Shown here: piece after piece, positions 31,185-41,449 of the stretch
How the letters are laid out: each line of letters begins with the position of its first letter
Position numbering within the stretch: position 1 is the first letter of the stretch
DNA from: Rhizophagus clarus
Taxonomy: Eukaryota; Glomeromycota; Glomeromycetes; Glomerales; Glomeraceae
Assembly (NCBI GenBank): GCA_015698045.1
Contig: BLAL01000197.1
Span: forward strand, 930,001-994,000
Reading direction: 5' to 3'
DNA: 64,000 nucleotides
Notes under the pieces: generated by a model
Told to the model about the DNA's origin: nothing
What the model saw: only the letters and a program-made list of their open reading frames with translations
Databases searched by the model: none
Made by a program: the position numbers and the translations under genes

Positions 31185-34100
31185 GTAAATTCTTAATATT
31201 TATTAAATAAAAATAACTTTAAATCGAATATCATATAAGGCATAATAATAATGTTTAACTAACTATACCCTTATTCAAAAATTAATTTGATAATTTAGCT
31301 CGTAAGTAAAACGGTTATCATAATAAGAAATTGCTTTTTTTTTTTTATATTAACAATTGATAATAATGTATAGTTAGTAAGTTATTGCTTAGCTATTTGA
31401 ATATTATGTAAATACAGCAAAAAAATAAATAAAGTTCTTAAACAACTTTTTTTTAATAATTATTTATACTATAATAGCATGTAAGTTACGGTATTTAGTT
31501 ATATTATCGGACATATTTATTTAATATTCATTTAATGTAATTTGGGCTAATCATATCCTTTATTTAAATTTACAATTAGATTGTAAGTGATATATATATT
31601 TAATACACAGTATACTTTTTAAAAATATTCACAACAAATTAACTAATCAATTAATAATGCATAATAATAATACAGGGAGTAAGTTATATGATATCTATGT
31701 TTCTGTTATTTACTAACTAAATTAAGTTGACTAAATTCTTTATTCAAAAATTATTTAATAATATACTAGTTTGTAAGTTCGGGTTATAAGTTATTATTTA
31801 ATCCTATTACTACATATTTATTTGTAAAATATTTATGTAATTTAAACTAACTAAATTCTTTATTCTTTTTTATTTTGCGATTTTTTTAGATCGTATGTTA
31901 TAAGTTCTTTATTTAATTTTATTATTACATATTAATATAATTTGAACTAACTAAATTCTTATTTAAAAAATTATTTAATAACAGAGTGTGAGTTATTTAT
32001 TTAATTCTATATTTCTATTTCTTCATATTTATATATATATATATTATTTCCATAATTTAAACTAACTAAATTCTTTATTTAAAATATTATTTAATAATAT
32101 AGCTCGTAAGTTACTTATTTTGTTATATATATATTATACACATTATTTACAGTATATAATATTCATATGTACTAATTTAAATTAATTATATTCTTCATTT
32201 GAAAAATCATTTGGTAATTCGTTTAGTTGGTAAGTTATAAGCTATTATACATACATATAATATTTACATATAATTTAAACTAACTAAATTATTAATGATA
32301 TAGATCATAAGCTATATTATTGCATATTTATACATGTGATATTTACATATAATTTAAACTAAGTAAATTCTTTATTTGCAATTTATTTTAGCTGGTAAGT
32401 TATATTTGTTAATTTCATTATTATATATTAATGTAATATTTTCATATAATTAAACTAACTAAATCCTTATCAAAAAATTATTTGATAATATAGTTTGTAA
32501 GTTATTTATTTGATTCTATTATCCTATTATTTCGTATTTATATATTTACATATTTTACATATTTTAAACTAACTAAATTCTTTGTTATAAAAATTCATTT
32601 TAGTTCGTAAGTTATTAATTTAATTCTATCATTACATAATTATGTAATAATTACATACAATTTTTTTTTAAAATATATTAAATATTGTAGGGGGTAAGTT
32701 ATTTATTCATCCATGTAGTATTTAAACTGATTAAATTCTTTTTTAAAAAATTATTTGGTAATTAATTTATCTTAGTTGGTAAGTTCAGTTATAAATTATA
32801 TATTGGATTCTATGATTACATATTTGTATATGTATGTAATACTTACATAACTAAATTATTTATTTATAATTTTTGGTAATTCGTTTTAGATCGTAAGTTA
32901 AAAGTTATTTATTTAATTCCATTTTGCATTTAAATAATATTTTAAACTAACTAAATTTTTTTAATAATATAGAGCGTAAGTTACGTATTTAATACTATTG
33001 TTACATATTTTTATAATATTCACATAATTAAGCCAATTAAACCCTTTTAATAATATAGAGCGTAAGTTATTCGTTTAATTCATAATTACATATATAATAT
33101 TTGCATATATAAATTAGACTAACTACATTTTTCAATATTAATGTAGGGCGTAAGTTTTTTATTTAGTTTTATTATTACACATTTATTTTATAATATCTAC
33201 ATACTAACTAAATTCTTTATTTAATAATAGCCCGTAAGTTATTTAGTTAATTCCATTATTACATAATATTTACATATAATTTAAACTAACTAAATCCTTT
33301 ATTTGTTATTATTTTAGATCGTAAGCTATAAGTTGTTTATTTAATTCCATTACATATTTACATAATATTTACATATAATTTAAGCTAAAAAATTTCTTTT
33401 AATAATGTAGATCGTAAGTTACTTATATTAATTATATATTGCATAATTACATATAATTCAAACGAATAATTTTGTTGAAAAATTATTTAATAATAGGAAG
33501 TAAGTTATTTATTTAATTATATTATTACATATATTTAATATATATAATTTACATTTCACGTATAATTTAAACTAACTTAATAATATAGCGCGTAAGTTAT
33601 TTTGATTTTATTACATTTATATAATTTATTTGCGTATGATTTAAACTAACTAATTTCCTTATTTAATATTTAAGTTGGTGAGTTATAAGTTTATATAGTA
33701 TTCACATATAATTTAAACTACTAACTAAATTCTTCATTTAAAAATTATTTGAATATTTCAGATGATAAGTTATAAGTTGTCTATTTAAATTTATTATATT
33801 TATTAGTATTTACATACAATTCAAACTAACTAAATTTTTTAATTGTAAAATTAATTAGAGCGTAAGTTATTTAATTCTTTATATTTATGTGATATTTACA
33901 CATGATTTAAATTAAACTAACTAAATTTTTATTTAAAAAATTATCGTTATTTATTTAATAATATAGATCGTAAGTTATTTAATTCTTATATTTATATTAT
34001 TTACATATTATTTAAACTAGTTGAGTTCTTTATTTACAATATTATTTATTTTTAATAATAGGGCGTAAGTTATTTAATTCATGATTCTTATATGATATTT

Positions 34101-34659
34101 ATATATTATAATTTAAACTAACTAAATTCTTTATTTTAAAATTATTTATTTAATATATATAGGATGTAAGTTATTTGATTCTTTATGTTTATATGACATT
34201 AACATAAATAATTTAAACTAAAATTCTTATTATTTTAAAAAATTATTTAATATATCAGATTGTAAGTTATAAGTTATTAAATTCCTCAATAATGTTATTA
34301 AGGTAAGTTATTTATTTAATTCTGTCATTACATATTTATATAATATTTATATATTATTTTAAACTAAATTTTTATTTAAAAATATTTGGAAATATGCTGT
34401 AGGATGTAAGTTATACAGTAATTATTTCCGTTATTATGTTTTTTATATATATTTATTGACAATTTCAATTACCTGAATTCTTTATTTAAAAAAACTGGTA
34501 CTTAAGTTGGTAAGTTATAAATTATAATCTATAATAATATGCTTATACAAAACTAAAATTTACATTCCGTCAATTCCCTATTTAAATTTTAGAGTAAGTA
34601 ATTATAAATTATTTTATTTTTTGAATTTAAATTTAATATAATTTTTAAAATATATATAG
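31185..34659 (+). repeat. Array of ~36 tandem introns separated by 3-nt micro-exons
   Basis: Each unit (about 75-125 nt) has a GTAAGT-type donor, an ACTAACTAAAT branch-point block, a T/A tract and a TAG (or CAG/AAG) acceptor. Between an acceptor and the next donor there are, almost without exception, exactly three bases. Triplets and their first positions: CTC 31299, TTA 31374, CAT 31478, ATT 31580, GGA 31676, TTT 31770, ATC 31890, AGT 31985, CTC 32103, TTG 32227, ATC 32304, CTG 32392, TTT 32494, TTC 32604, GGG 32691, TTG 32776, ATC 32890, AGC 32973, AGC 33059, GGC 33147, CCC 33231, ATC 33318, ATC 33411, GAA 33497, CGC 33589, TTG 33675, ATG 33762, AGC 33859, ATC 33967, GGC 34072, GAT 34163, ATT 34259, GAT 34403, TTG 34507; then a single A at 34593. 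At 34302/34303 an acceptor abuts a donor with no base between. Two triplets (32304, 33762) are followed by AT instead of GT. The introns are similar to one another, so the array grew by unit duplication. Splicing is inferred, not shown. Confidence 0.8.
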
Positions 34660-35841
34660 ATTCGAAAAAAGCGAAAATACAGCTTTAAATAAATTGATTT
34701 TCGAGAATCATTTAAGATGGATTCCTTATAATGAATTTAAAGATGTTGAATATCTTGACAAAGGAGGATTTAGTACTATATATAAAGCTATTTGGATAGA
34801 TAAAAATCAAGACAAAAAAGTAGTCCTTAAATGTTTCAATAATTTGGATGAAAACTTAGAAGAATTTTTAAATGAAGTATGATAGTATATTTTAATTTAA
34901 TTATGTATGTCTGGTCTACACTATTAACAATACATATTTTTATAGTGGAAACGCCATGAAAGTTGTCTAGATTTATCTGGAATTATTTATTTGTATGGAT
35001 TTACAAAAAAACAGGATACTTGTAATTATATGGCGGTAATGGATCATGCAAATAGTGGTAATTTAAGAAGGAATTTAACAGATGTAATTAAAAATAATTG
35101 GAATCAAAAACTATGTAAATTATATCAAATATTTCCGGACTTAATGATATACATAGACGAGGTCTTATTCATTGTGATTTTCATGATGGAAATATTTTGA
35201 GTCATAAAAATAAAAGAAATAAGGAAGGCAAAATCTATATTAGTGATTTAGGATTATGTCAACCCGTGAAATCTTCTTTAAAGAAATACAATATTTATGG
35301 TGTTATACCATTTATGGCACCTGAAATTTTAAGAGGTAAACCATATACTCCGGCTAGTGACATGTATAGTTTTTCTATGATTATGTGGGAATTTACATCT
35401 GGAGTGCCGCCATTTAATGATAGAGCACATGATCTTCAACTTAGTTTAAGTATTTGTAAAGGGGAACGTCCTGAAATTATTGAAAATACTCCACAATGCT
35501 ATGTAGATTTGATGACAAAATGCTGGAGTGAAGATCCGTTAAAAAGGCCATCTGCGCTAGAAGTTAAAAGTATTATCCATAAGTGGATTTACCTTCCTTA
35601 TTATATGCTAAATGCTAAAATTAGTGAAGAATTAAAAAGCAATATTATGGAATTTATAAATGCACCAATTGTGCATAAAAATCTTGCTACTGAATCTCAT
35701 CCACAAGCATGTTATACAAGTCGTATACTTGATTTTACCAGTGAAAAAGTGAATGAAATTTTAGTAAGTGAATGTTTGGGTTGTATAGTGAAATCATTAT
35801 CTGACCAGCATCATAAAACGACAAATGACGAAAATAACTAG
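34660..35841 (+). CDS. Tyrosine-kinase-like protein kinase, 3' exons
   Basis: The exon at 34660-34876 opens right after the last array acceptor with A + TTC GAA AAA AGC and runs into HLRWIPYNEFKDVEYLDKGG. That is the standard lead-in of Rhizophagus kinases. The glycine loop is GGFSTIYKA and the ATP lysine lies in VVLKCF. A 69-nt intron (34877-34945, GTATGA...TATAG) follows. The next exon gives GIIYLYGFTKKQDTCNYMAV, then the catalytic loop HCDFHDGN (HCD instead of HRD), SDLGL in place of DFG, and APEIL with DMYSFSMIMWE. It ends at 35841. There is one apparent single-base frame change at about 35125-35133, just before the catalytic loop; it could be a real lesion or a sequence error. No in-frame ATG precedes the kinase domain in its own exon, so translation must start upstream, which supports splicing across the micro-exon array. 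Confidence 0.85.
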
Positions 35842-36720
35842 GTCATTCGAAGGTCATTCGGGGTTACCTCAATATGGACAAATGACTAACACTGGTTATA
35901 TATGTACAAATAATATTTCACGTCTTTTTATGCCTAGATGCATTCTTTTAATTAAACATGTCAATTAATCAATCATTAGTGCAATATTCCAAACGCATTA
36001 TTACAATAATAATTGAAAGTTTGTATTTATAAATATGCATAAATAGACATGTTGTGCGTCATGTGTCGATTTGCGTCAGATGACAACTGACGCGCGTCAG
36101 ATGTAAACACCTATAAGAAAACTATTTTTTTTGCTAATAAAGTTACCTCCAGTACATAAGTGAACTTGCGTGTCATGATAAATTACACATATTCTGAAAA
36201 TATTACATGAATCCGACCTATAATTAATTATATACTTTAAATAATCTTATATGCTATAATAAACGTTAAATTTTTTAGTCTCAATGTATCTTAGAAGACT
36301 AAGTAAACTTGTTTCTCATCATTGTAAACATATAATTTTAAAGTTTCAGCATAAACAAATTCGTATTCGTGGTTATTTCTTTTTCGATTTCCCGTGCCTA
36401 GGTCAATATATATTTACTAAATTCGCGGTCGAAGAGTTATGGTTTACACGAAGTTTATACTATTAAAGCTTGATATAAACCTGTCCAATTTCCGTAATGT
36501 ATGTTAGATTTCAATGAAACTTCCAGTTTTTATTGGGAATGCTACGGAAATGTTGGACAAGTTTTAATCACGTCTACCAAGGTTTCATAGTAGAAACTAC
36601 ACCACTTCGACCAGTGAAATTTTCATATCATTGTATTATTCACTATATATAAATAAAGTAAAGCAAACCTTTAAAATTATGAGATAAATTTATTTAGATT
36701 ACTTTATTTTAAGGTAATTA
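35842..36720. other. Intergenic with a small inverted repeat
   Basis: At 36050-36110 there are repeated TGCGTCA/TGACGC words. At about 36482-36500 and 36544-36563, GTCCAATTTCCGTA and TACGGAAATGTTGGAC form an inverted pair. The following CACCACTTCGACCAGTG (36600-36618) recurs at about 61346-61365 inside a retroposed segment, so this is probably a fragment of the same repeat family. No gene is supported. Confidence 0.45.
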
Positions 36721-38361
36721 TTAATACATTTCTTTTACAAAGTTATAACAATCAATATTAAGTTCATCAAAACTTAGAATCTTAATATTATATAAATTAA
36801 ATTCCTTTACTTCAGCTTTTAAAGAAGATAAACTAATATAGTTTTCAAAATTAATTTCTTCAAAAGCTAAATATTTAACTCTATTTTCTTTCATAACATA
36901 ATCCTTTATATAAGGTAAAATATCATAAGTTTTTTCTTGGATCTTATTTCTTAATAATAATTTCTTAATAAAAACATTTTGAGAATTCTTTAAAAAAATT
37001 TCAAAATCATTTGGATTAATCATAAGAGTTAAACTTAAATATTCTAATCTTAAAGGAATAATTTGACCTAACTTTCGTAATATAATTGATCCAAGTGCCA
37101 AATCATCACTTGATTGATGAATAGAAAGATAATAAAGATTTTGATTAAGATTTTTAATTAAATTTAGTATTGAATTAATATTAATATTATCAACTCCAGA
37201 TAAATCCAAAAATTTAATTTTAAAACAAAATTTAATAATTAATTCAAGTAATTGTTGATTTAATCCATTACCAAATAATCCCAAATTTTCTAAATAATCA
37301 CCAGACTTTTGCAATAATAATTCTAAAGATTCATCAATTTGTAAAAATTCACTATTAAATAAAGATCTTAATTTGAATGGTCTGGTCATATTAATAATTT
37401 GTTGAATGAAATTAGAATTTAAAGAAAGACAATAAAGAATATGAATAGATTCCAAAACAATTAATTGATCCAAAACTTCTTTTAATATAGTAATATTTTT
37501 AAAATCAATTCCAAAAAATATGATTGTATTTAAAGTATTTGAACAATTAGAATTTTTTAATGATGATAGTGAATTATATAAAGATAAATTACTAGAATCA
37601 CCAAATAAAATTTTTTTAAGATTTTTTTGTGAATTAATTATTTGTGATAAATACTTTTCAATTGAAATATTATCATCATTAAATATTGGAAATTGAAAAT
37701 AAAGGGATGAAATTAAATTGCAATTTAAATATAAAAATTTTAAGAAAGAGTTTGCACTTATAATAGTTGCAAAAAAGTAAAGATCTAAAATTTTAAGATC
37801 ATGAATGAAATTTGGATTTTGTAATATTAATTCAAGAGAAATTTCAAAATAATCACAATCTTTTTGTGTAATTATTTCAATTTCAAAAGTATGTAAACTT
37901 GCTTCATTATCAATAAATATTTTAAATAATGACTTATAAACCAATTTTATAATATTCAAATTTTGATCAAAATTTGTATTTAAATTATCATTATTTAAAG
38001 TTTTAATTATTCCAACCCACTTTTCAACAGAGAATATAAGCGTATATGTATTTAAACATTTAATAAAACTAGAATAATTAAATAAAGTATTTGAAGGAAA
38101 TAACCGAACATTAATTCCATATTCATTTAATTTTGTTTTATCAGCTTCATTTAAATTATGTAAATAAATTTCAATAAAATGATAATTTTTAGGAAATTTT
38201 ATTGAAAATGGATCTTCCCATAATAAAGGAATTGCCAATTTACACCATAGTCTATTAACCAGAATACATGAATGTAATGTTTTATAATCATACTTGAAAT
38301 GATGTATAATATCACTTGTTAATTCAGGTAAATCTCCTAGAAATATTTTTGAACATGTCAT
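36721..38361 (-). CDS. F-box/LRR-like protein, divergent member
   Basis: This is a 546-aa, single-exon protein. The F-box is at about residues 9-50 (LGDLPELTSDIIHHF, SCILVNRLWCKLAIPLLW), followed by long irregular leucine-rich repeats (for example LKIDLYFF-like blocks, FLDLSGVDNININSILNLIK). It ends in FNLYNIKILSFDELNIDCYN. The start is the ATG at 38359-38361. It is an SCF ubiquitin-ligase adaptor candidate of unknown target. It belongs to the same broad family as the tandem pair at 0-5.2 kb but is only distantly similar and about 60 residues longer. It is convergent with the kinase gene. Confidence 0.9.
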   Translation of the reverse strand: MTCSKIFLGDLPELTSDIIHHFKYDYKTLHSCILVNRLWCKLAIPLLWEDPFSIKFPKNYHFIEIYLHNLNEADKTKLNEYGINVRLFPSNTLFNYSSFIKCLNTYTLIFSVEKWVGIIKTLNNDNLNTNFDQNLNIIKLVYKSLFKIFIDNEASLHTFEIEIITQKDCDYFEISLELILQNPNFIHDLKILDLYFFATIISANSFLKFLYLNCNLISSLYFQFPIFNDDNISIEKYLSQIINSQKNLKKILFGDSSNLSLYNSLSSLKNSNCSNTLNTIIFFGIDFKNITILKEVLDQLIVLESIHILYCLSLNSNFIQQIINMTRPFKLRSLFNSEFLQIDESLELLLQKSGDYLENLGLFGNGLNQQLLELIIKFCFKIKFLDLSGVDNININSILNLIKNLNQNLYYLSIHQSSDDLALGSIILRKLGQIIPLRLEYLSLTLMINPNDFEIFLKNSQNVFIKKLLLRNKIQEKTYDILPYIKDYVMKENRVKYLAFEEINFENYISLSSLKAEVKEFNLYNIKILSFDELNIDCYNFVKEMY

Positions 38362-39306
38362 TTTTAAAAAATTTTTTTGACGAGAAAAAAAAGGGATGAT
38401 TCAGTTTTAAAAAAAAAAAATTTACGTCATGATAAGTCATGATAAGGTGATTTTATCGGAACGTTAATTCCATTTGTAGCACAAACTTAACGATCATTTT
38501 AACGGAACATTTCCAAATAGATCAATGATTTGCGTAGTTAATTTCCGTCCAGATCAAATTTGGAAAATGCTTTGAAAATGATTAAACATCCAAGAAGTTT
38601 ACATTTTGTGTGAAAATTTTTTTTTTTTTTTGTGTTTCAAGAAAATAAATAAAATTTTTGGTTGATTATTGACTTCAAATTTAATTCCAAAGTTTATAAA
38701 TAATTATGACTATTTAATATCTTTTAAATAATAATTGTAAAATGAAAATAATTATTCAAGTATTACTATGTGGAATCGTAAGTAGTGACGATCACCATGT
38801 GAAATTCTGCCTGAAATCCCCCTAATGCTGGTGTGGTGATCACCGGCAATTTTTTGAAAACTTTTTGAAATTTGTTGTCTTGGTGCATGTATTATTTTCT
38901 AATAATGTATTATGAACGAATTGAATTGAAATTAAAATAAGCCTAAAATAAAATTTTGTCGTGTCTACAAATGTTATATTAAAATCGAAGAGATCAATCT
39001 GGATTTTATGAAAAGAATCATTAGTTATTGTGCATTTGTGCGTGTGAGAATTGGTTAAATGACTTTGTTAAAGAAACATATTAATATCTCTTTTTTATTT
39101 TTAGGACTTGAATATCTTCTCTTCGTAGGAACGCTGGACTTGTGCCGAATTGGATAGTAAACTCTTTAGCTTATCCTTTTAAATCATCATTTATAAAAAT
39201 ATCAATAGGAAAATCACGGACGACTATTAGGAAATGTGATATAAAAACAGGTATTCCACAAAGTTAACTTAGAAGATCATGAGAATCATAATATTCATGA
39301 TCATCG
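38362..39306. other. Intergenic; one possible exon fragment
   Basis: After a T-rich AG acceptor at about 39104, a frame runs about 50 codons to a stop at 39266 (NAGLVPNWIVNSLAYPFKSS). It might be a gene remnant, but no family is recognised. A palindromic GGTGATCACC lies at about 38834-38844. The rest is AT-rich. Confidence 0.3.
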
Positions 39307-39309
39307 CAT

Positions 39310-39975
39310 CCCTACGAAAAAAGAATGTCCGGAAAATGTCCAGGTTCTTCAAAAATTGTCATGAAAATGTCCAGGAAATTGATCTATTTTGCTGTCCGGA
39401 ATTTTTTGATGCCCAGTTTTTTTTATATATGAAAATTTCCGGACAAATTCCAGACAAATAAACCCAACAAACTCCGGACATAAAATATTCCGGACATATT
39501 CTGGACAAATAAACCAACAAATTCCGGACATAAAATATTCTGGACATATTCTGGACAAATAAAACCAACAAATTCCGGACATAATAAAATTCCGGACAAA
39601 TTCTAGACAATGTTTCTAAAAATGTAAAATTTTAAATTTTAAAAAAAATGCAAAAAGCATAAAACTGATATTTAAAACCACCCCCTGACGTAATAAGTAA
39701 AATTGAAGAGCAGCCAAAAATGCTATCTATGATGTTAATTCAAACTTTGTTTAATTGTGTAAGAAGTGGTAATCTCCTGCTGATCATCCGGGATAAAATT
39801 GGATTGTTCAGAATTCTGGACAAATTCCGGACTAATTTGAACCCGGACATATTCCGAACATCCGGAAACGCGCACGTTTTGGAACATTTTCCGGATTTAC
39901 CAAACGTCCGGAAATTGTCTGCTTATTTTTCTGGACAATTTCAACATGAATTCCAGATGCATTTTTTTCGTAGGG
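39310..39975. mobile_element. MITE of the TGTCCGGA family, copy 1
   Basis: The terminal inverted repeats are CCCTACGAAAAAAGAATGTC on the left and its inverted match ending TTTTTTCGTAGGG on the right. CAT flanks both ends (39307-39309 and 39976-39978), giving a 3-bp target-site duplication. The 666-bp body holds many TCCGGACA/TGTCCGGA words in both orientations, including four near-tandem units of about 50-60 bp at 39455-39610. It is non-coding; open frames inside (repeated ICPEYF-like peptide) are by-products of the repeat. Same family as 47515-48164. Confidence 0.8.
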
Positions 39976-40124
39976 CATGTGAATTCTAATTTTTTGATAA
40001 AAAGATTATAAAATGCAAAAAAAATATTCTATTAAATCCAAAGAAAAAAATAGATATGAATTATTGACAAACGAAATAGTTTGAATGTGAATTTTGCATT
40101 TTTTTTTTTTTTTATGGATTTAGT

Positions 40125-40664
40125 AGTATCGGTTCCGGTACGAAATCTCGACACCCACTTGCACGACTAACAAAAGACCGACACCAAAATCTCGAAAACC
40201 CAAGATATTGACAACCAAAAATCCCGACAATCTAAAATCCTGACAATCCAAAATTCCGACATGTTTTATTCCGACAAGTTGATTGTCCCAGCATTTTTAC
40301 TATATTGAAATAAATTATTTAATGTTACATATACAGTATATTTATTGATATTATTTTAAAAGCCATGATTACCTATTCTTTATAACAAACTAATTCACTA
40401 AATTAAAAATATTAAAATTAATGCTTTTTTTTAATAAATTTAATTATGTTATAAAATTATAGCACTTCGAATTTGTCATATTTTATTATTAAAATATTAT
40501 AAAATTGTCGGTATCTAATATAATGACTTGTCGGGATATTGAATCTCGGGATTTTGGATTGTCGTGATTTTTGGTTGCCGAGATTTTGGATTGTCGAGGT
40601 TTTGGTGTCGATCTTGTGTTAGTCGTGCAAGTGGGTGTCGAGAATTTGATCGGATACCACCCGT
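40125..40664. mobile_element. Long-inverted-repeat MITE
   Basis: Ends of about 140 bp are inverted copies. A 26-bp core is exact: the left copy at 40146-40171 starts TCTCGACACCCACTTGCACG and the right copy at 40618-40643 is its complement. Inside, the arms carry runs of CCGACAATCCAAAAT-type words with mismatches. The loop is an AT-rich stretch of about 220 bp. The transcript or single strand would fold into one long hairpin. No coding region was found and the superfamily is unknown. Confidence 0.75.
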
Positions 40665-40760
40665 ATCAAAACCGGTTGACACGGATCAGATTTAGCAAAC
40701 CGGATATCCGTGTTAAATTCATCCGGTTTGCAAACCGGGTTGACAATTTTAATGTCCAGC

Positions 40761-41365
40761 ATATTTACAATAGATGATGAAATCTGGGATTATCTTCCCG
40801 ATACAGTTTCAGAGTTTTCAGAAATGGATAGTACTTTTGATATCTACTGGCTTTAGTAGAGCTCCTTCAACGGCCCCTTCTACAGCAACGGTCTCTCTTA
40901 ATAAAGACCAACTACTTGCAGCAAAAAAAGTGAAGTTATATAGGCCAAAACGAAAAAACATAAAACTAGCTGGGTGTATGTGGCAATATATGATCCAGGA
41001 AAATGAATATGATATTTGTCAAATTCCGGTTATGAATATGCAAAATAAAGAAGTATGCGTGGCCAGCGATTTTTGCATGATTGATCTACAGGAAACATGA
41101 CAAACCATCTTCGTGGAAAGCATAATAAAATGAATAAGGTAATATCATCATTTTTTTAACAAAGCCATGAAAATCATTTCTTAATTTAAGTTTTTTGCAT
41201 ATCAACCACATGAATAACCGGTAACTTCGAAAACATTTACATTTTTTCATATAATTACAGCAACTAGATAAATCAATTCAACTAACCGTACCACAATTAA
41301 TGGAAAAAACAAAGGTTAAACCACATAAGGAACCACGAATTCCGTCAAGAAATTAGGCAAGCTAT
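40761..41365 (+). pseudogene. hAT transposase relic, BED-finger part
   Basis: A plus-strand relic opens with DDEIWDYLPDTVSEFSEMDS, then LNKDQLLAAKKVKLYRPKRK. A BED-type zinc-finger remnant follows whose C-terminal half reads STGNMTNHLRGKHNKMNK. After a putative short intron (from GTAATA at about 41140 to an ACAG before 41261) it resumes QLDKSIQLTVPQLMEKTKVK, the usual post-BED linker of hAT transposases. Stops and frame changes are frequent, and the catalytic domain is absent. The sequence directly upstream (40668-40745) has GC-rich ACCGGTT/AACCGG words that may be the old element end. Confidence 0.65.
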
Positions 41366-41449
41366 TTCCGAATGAATAACTATCTCAATTAATGTTATTC
41401 ATGGCGAAGGTTACCAAAAAATGATGACAACTCTCATCAATTAGTAGCT

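Noticed and set aside
31299-34509. Reading the triplets in phase 2
   Set aside because: Junctions such as TTG to ATC give TGA early, and no upstream ATG enters in that phase.
31185-34659. CRISPR array or plain minisatellite
   Set aside because: Spacing is near-regular, but units are AT-rich, vary in length from 72 to 121 nt, and their fixed points are splice donor, branch point and acceptor. The variable part is 3 bases, not a spacer; the context is a eukaryotic gene.
31118-34660. Simple splicing of the first exon straight to the kinase exon
   Set aside because: It leaves the wrong phase (1 instead of 2), so the kinase frame would not be read.
39279-39989. Several overlapping frames of 60-89 codons
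   Set aside because: They lie inside the TGTCCGGA MITE and their repeated ICPEYF-type peptides follow the DNA repeat, on both strands.
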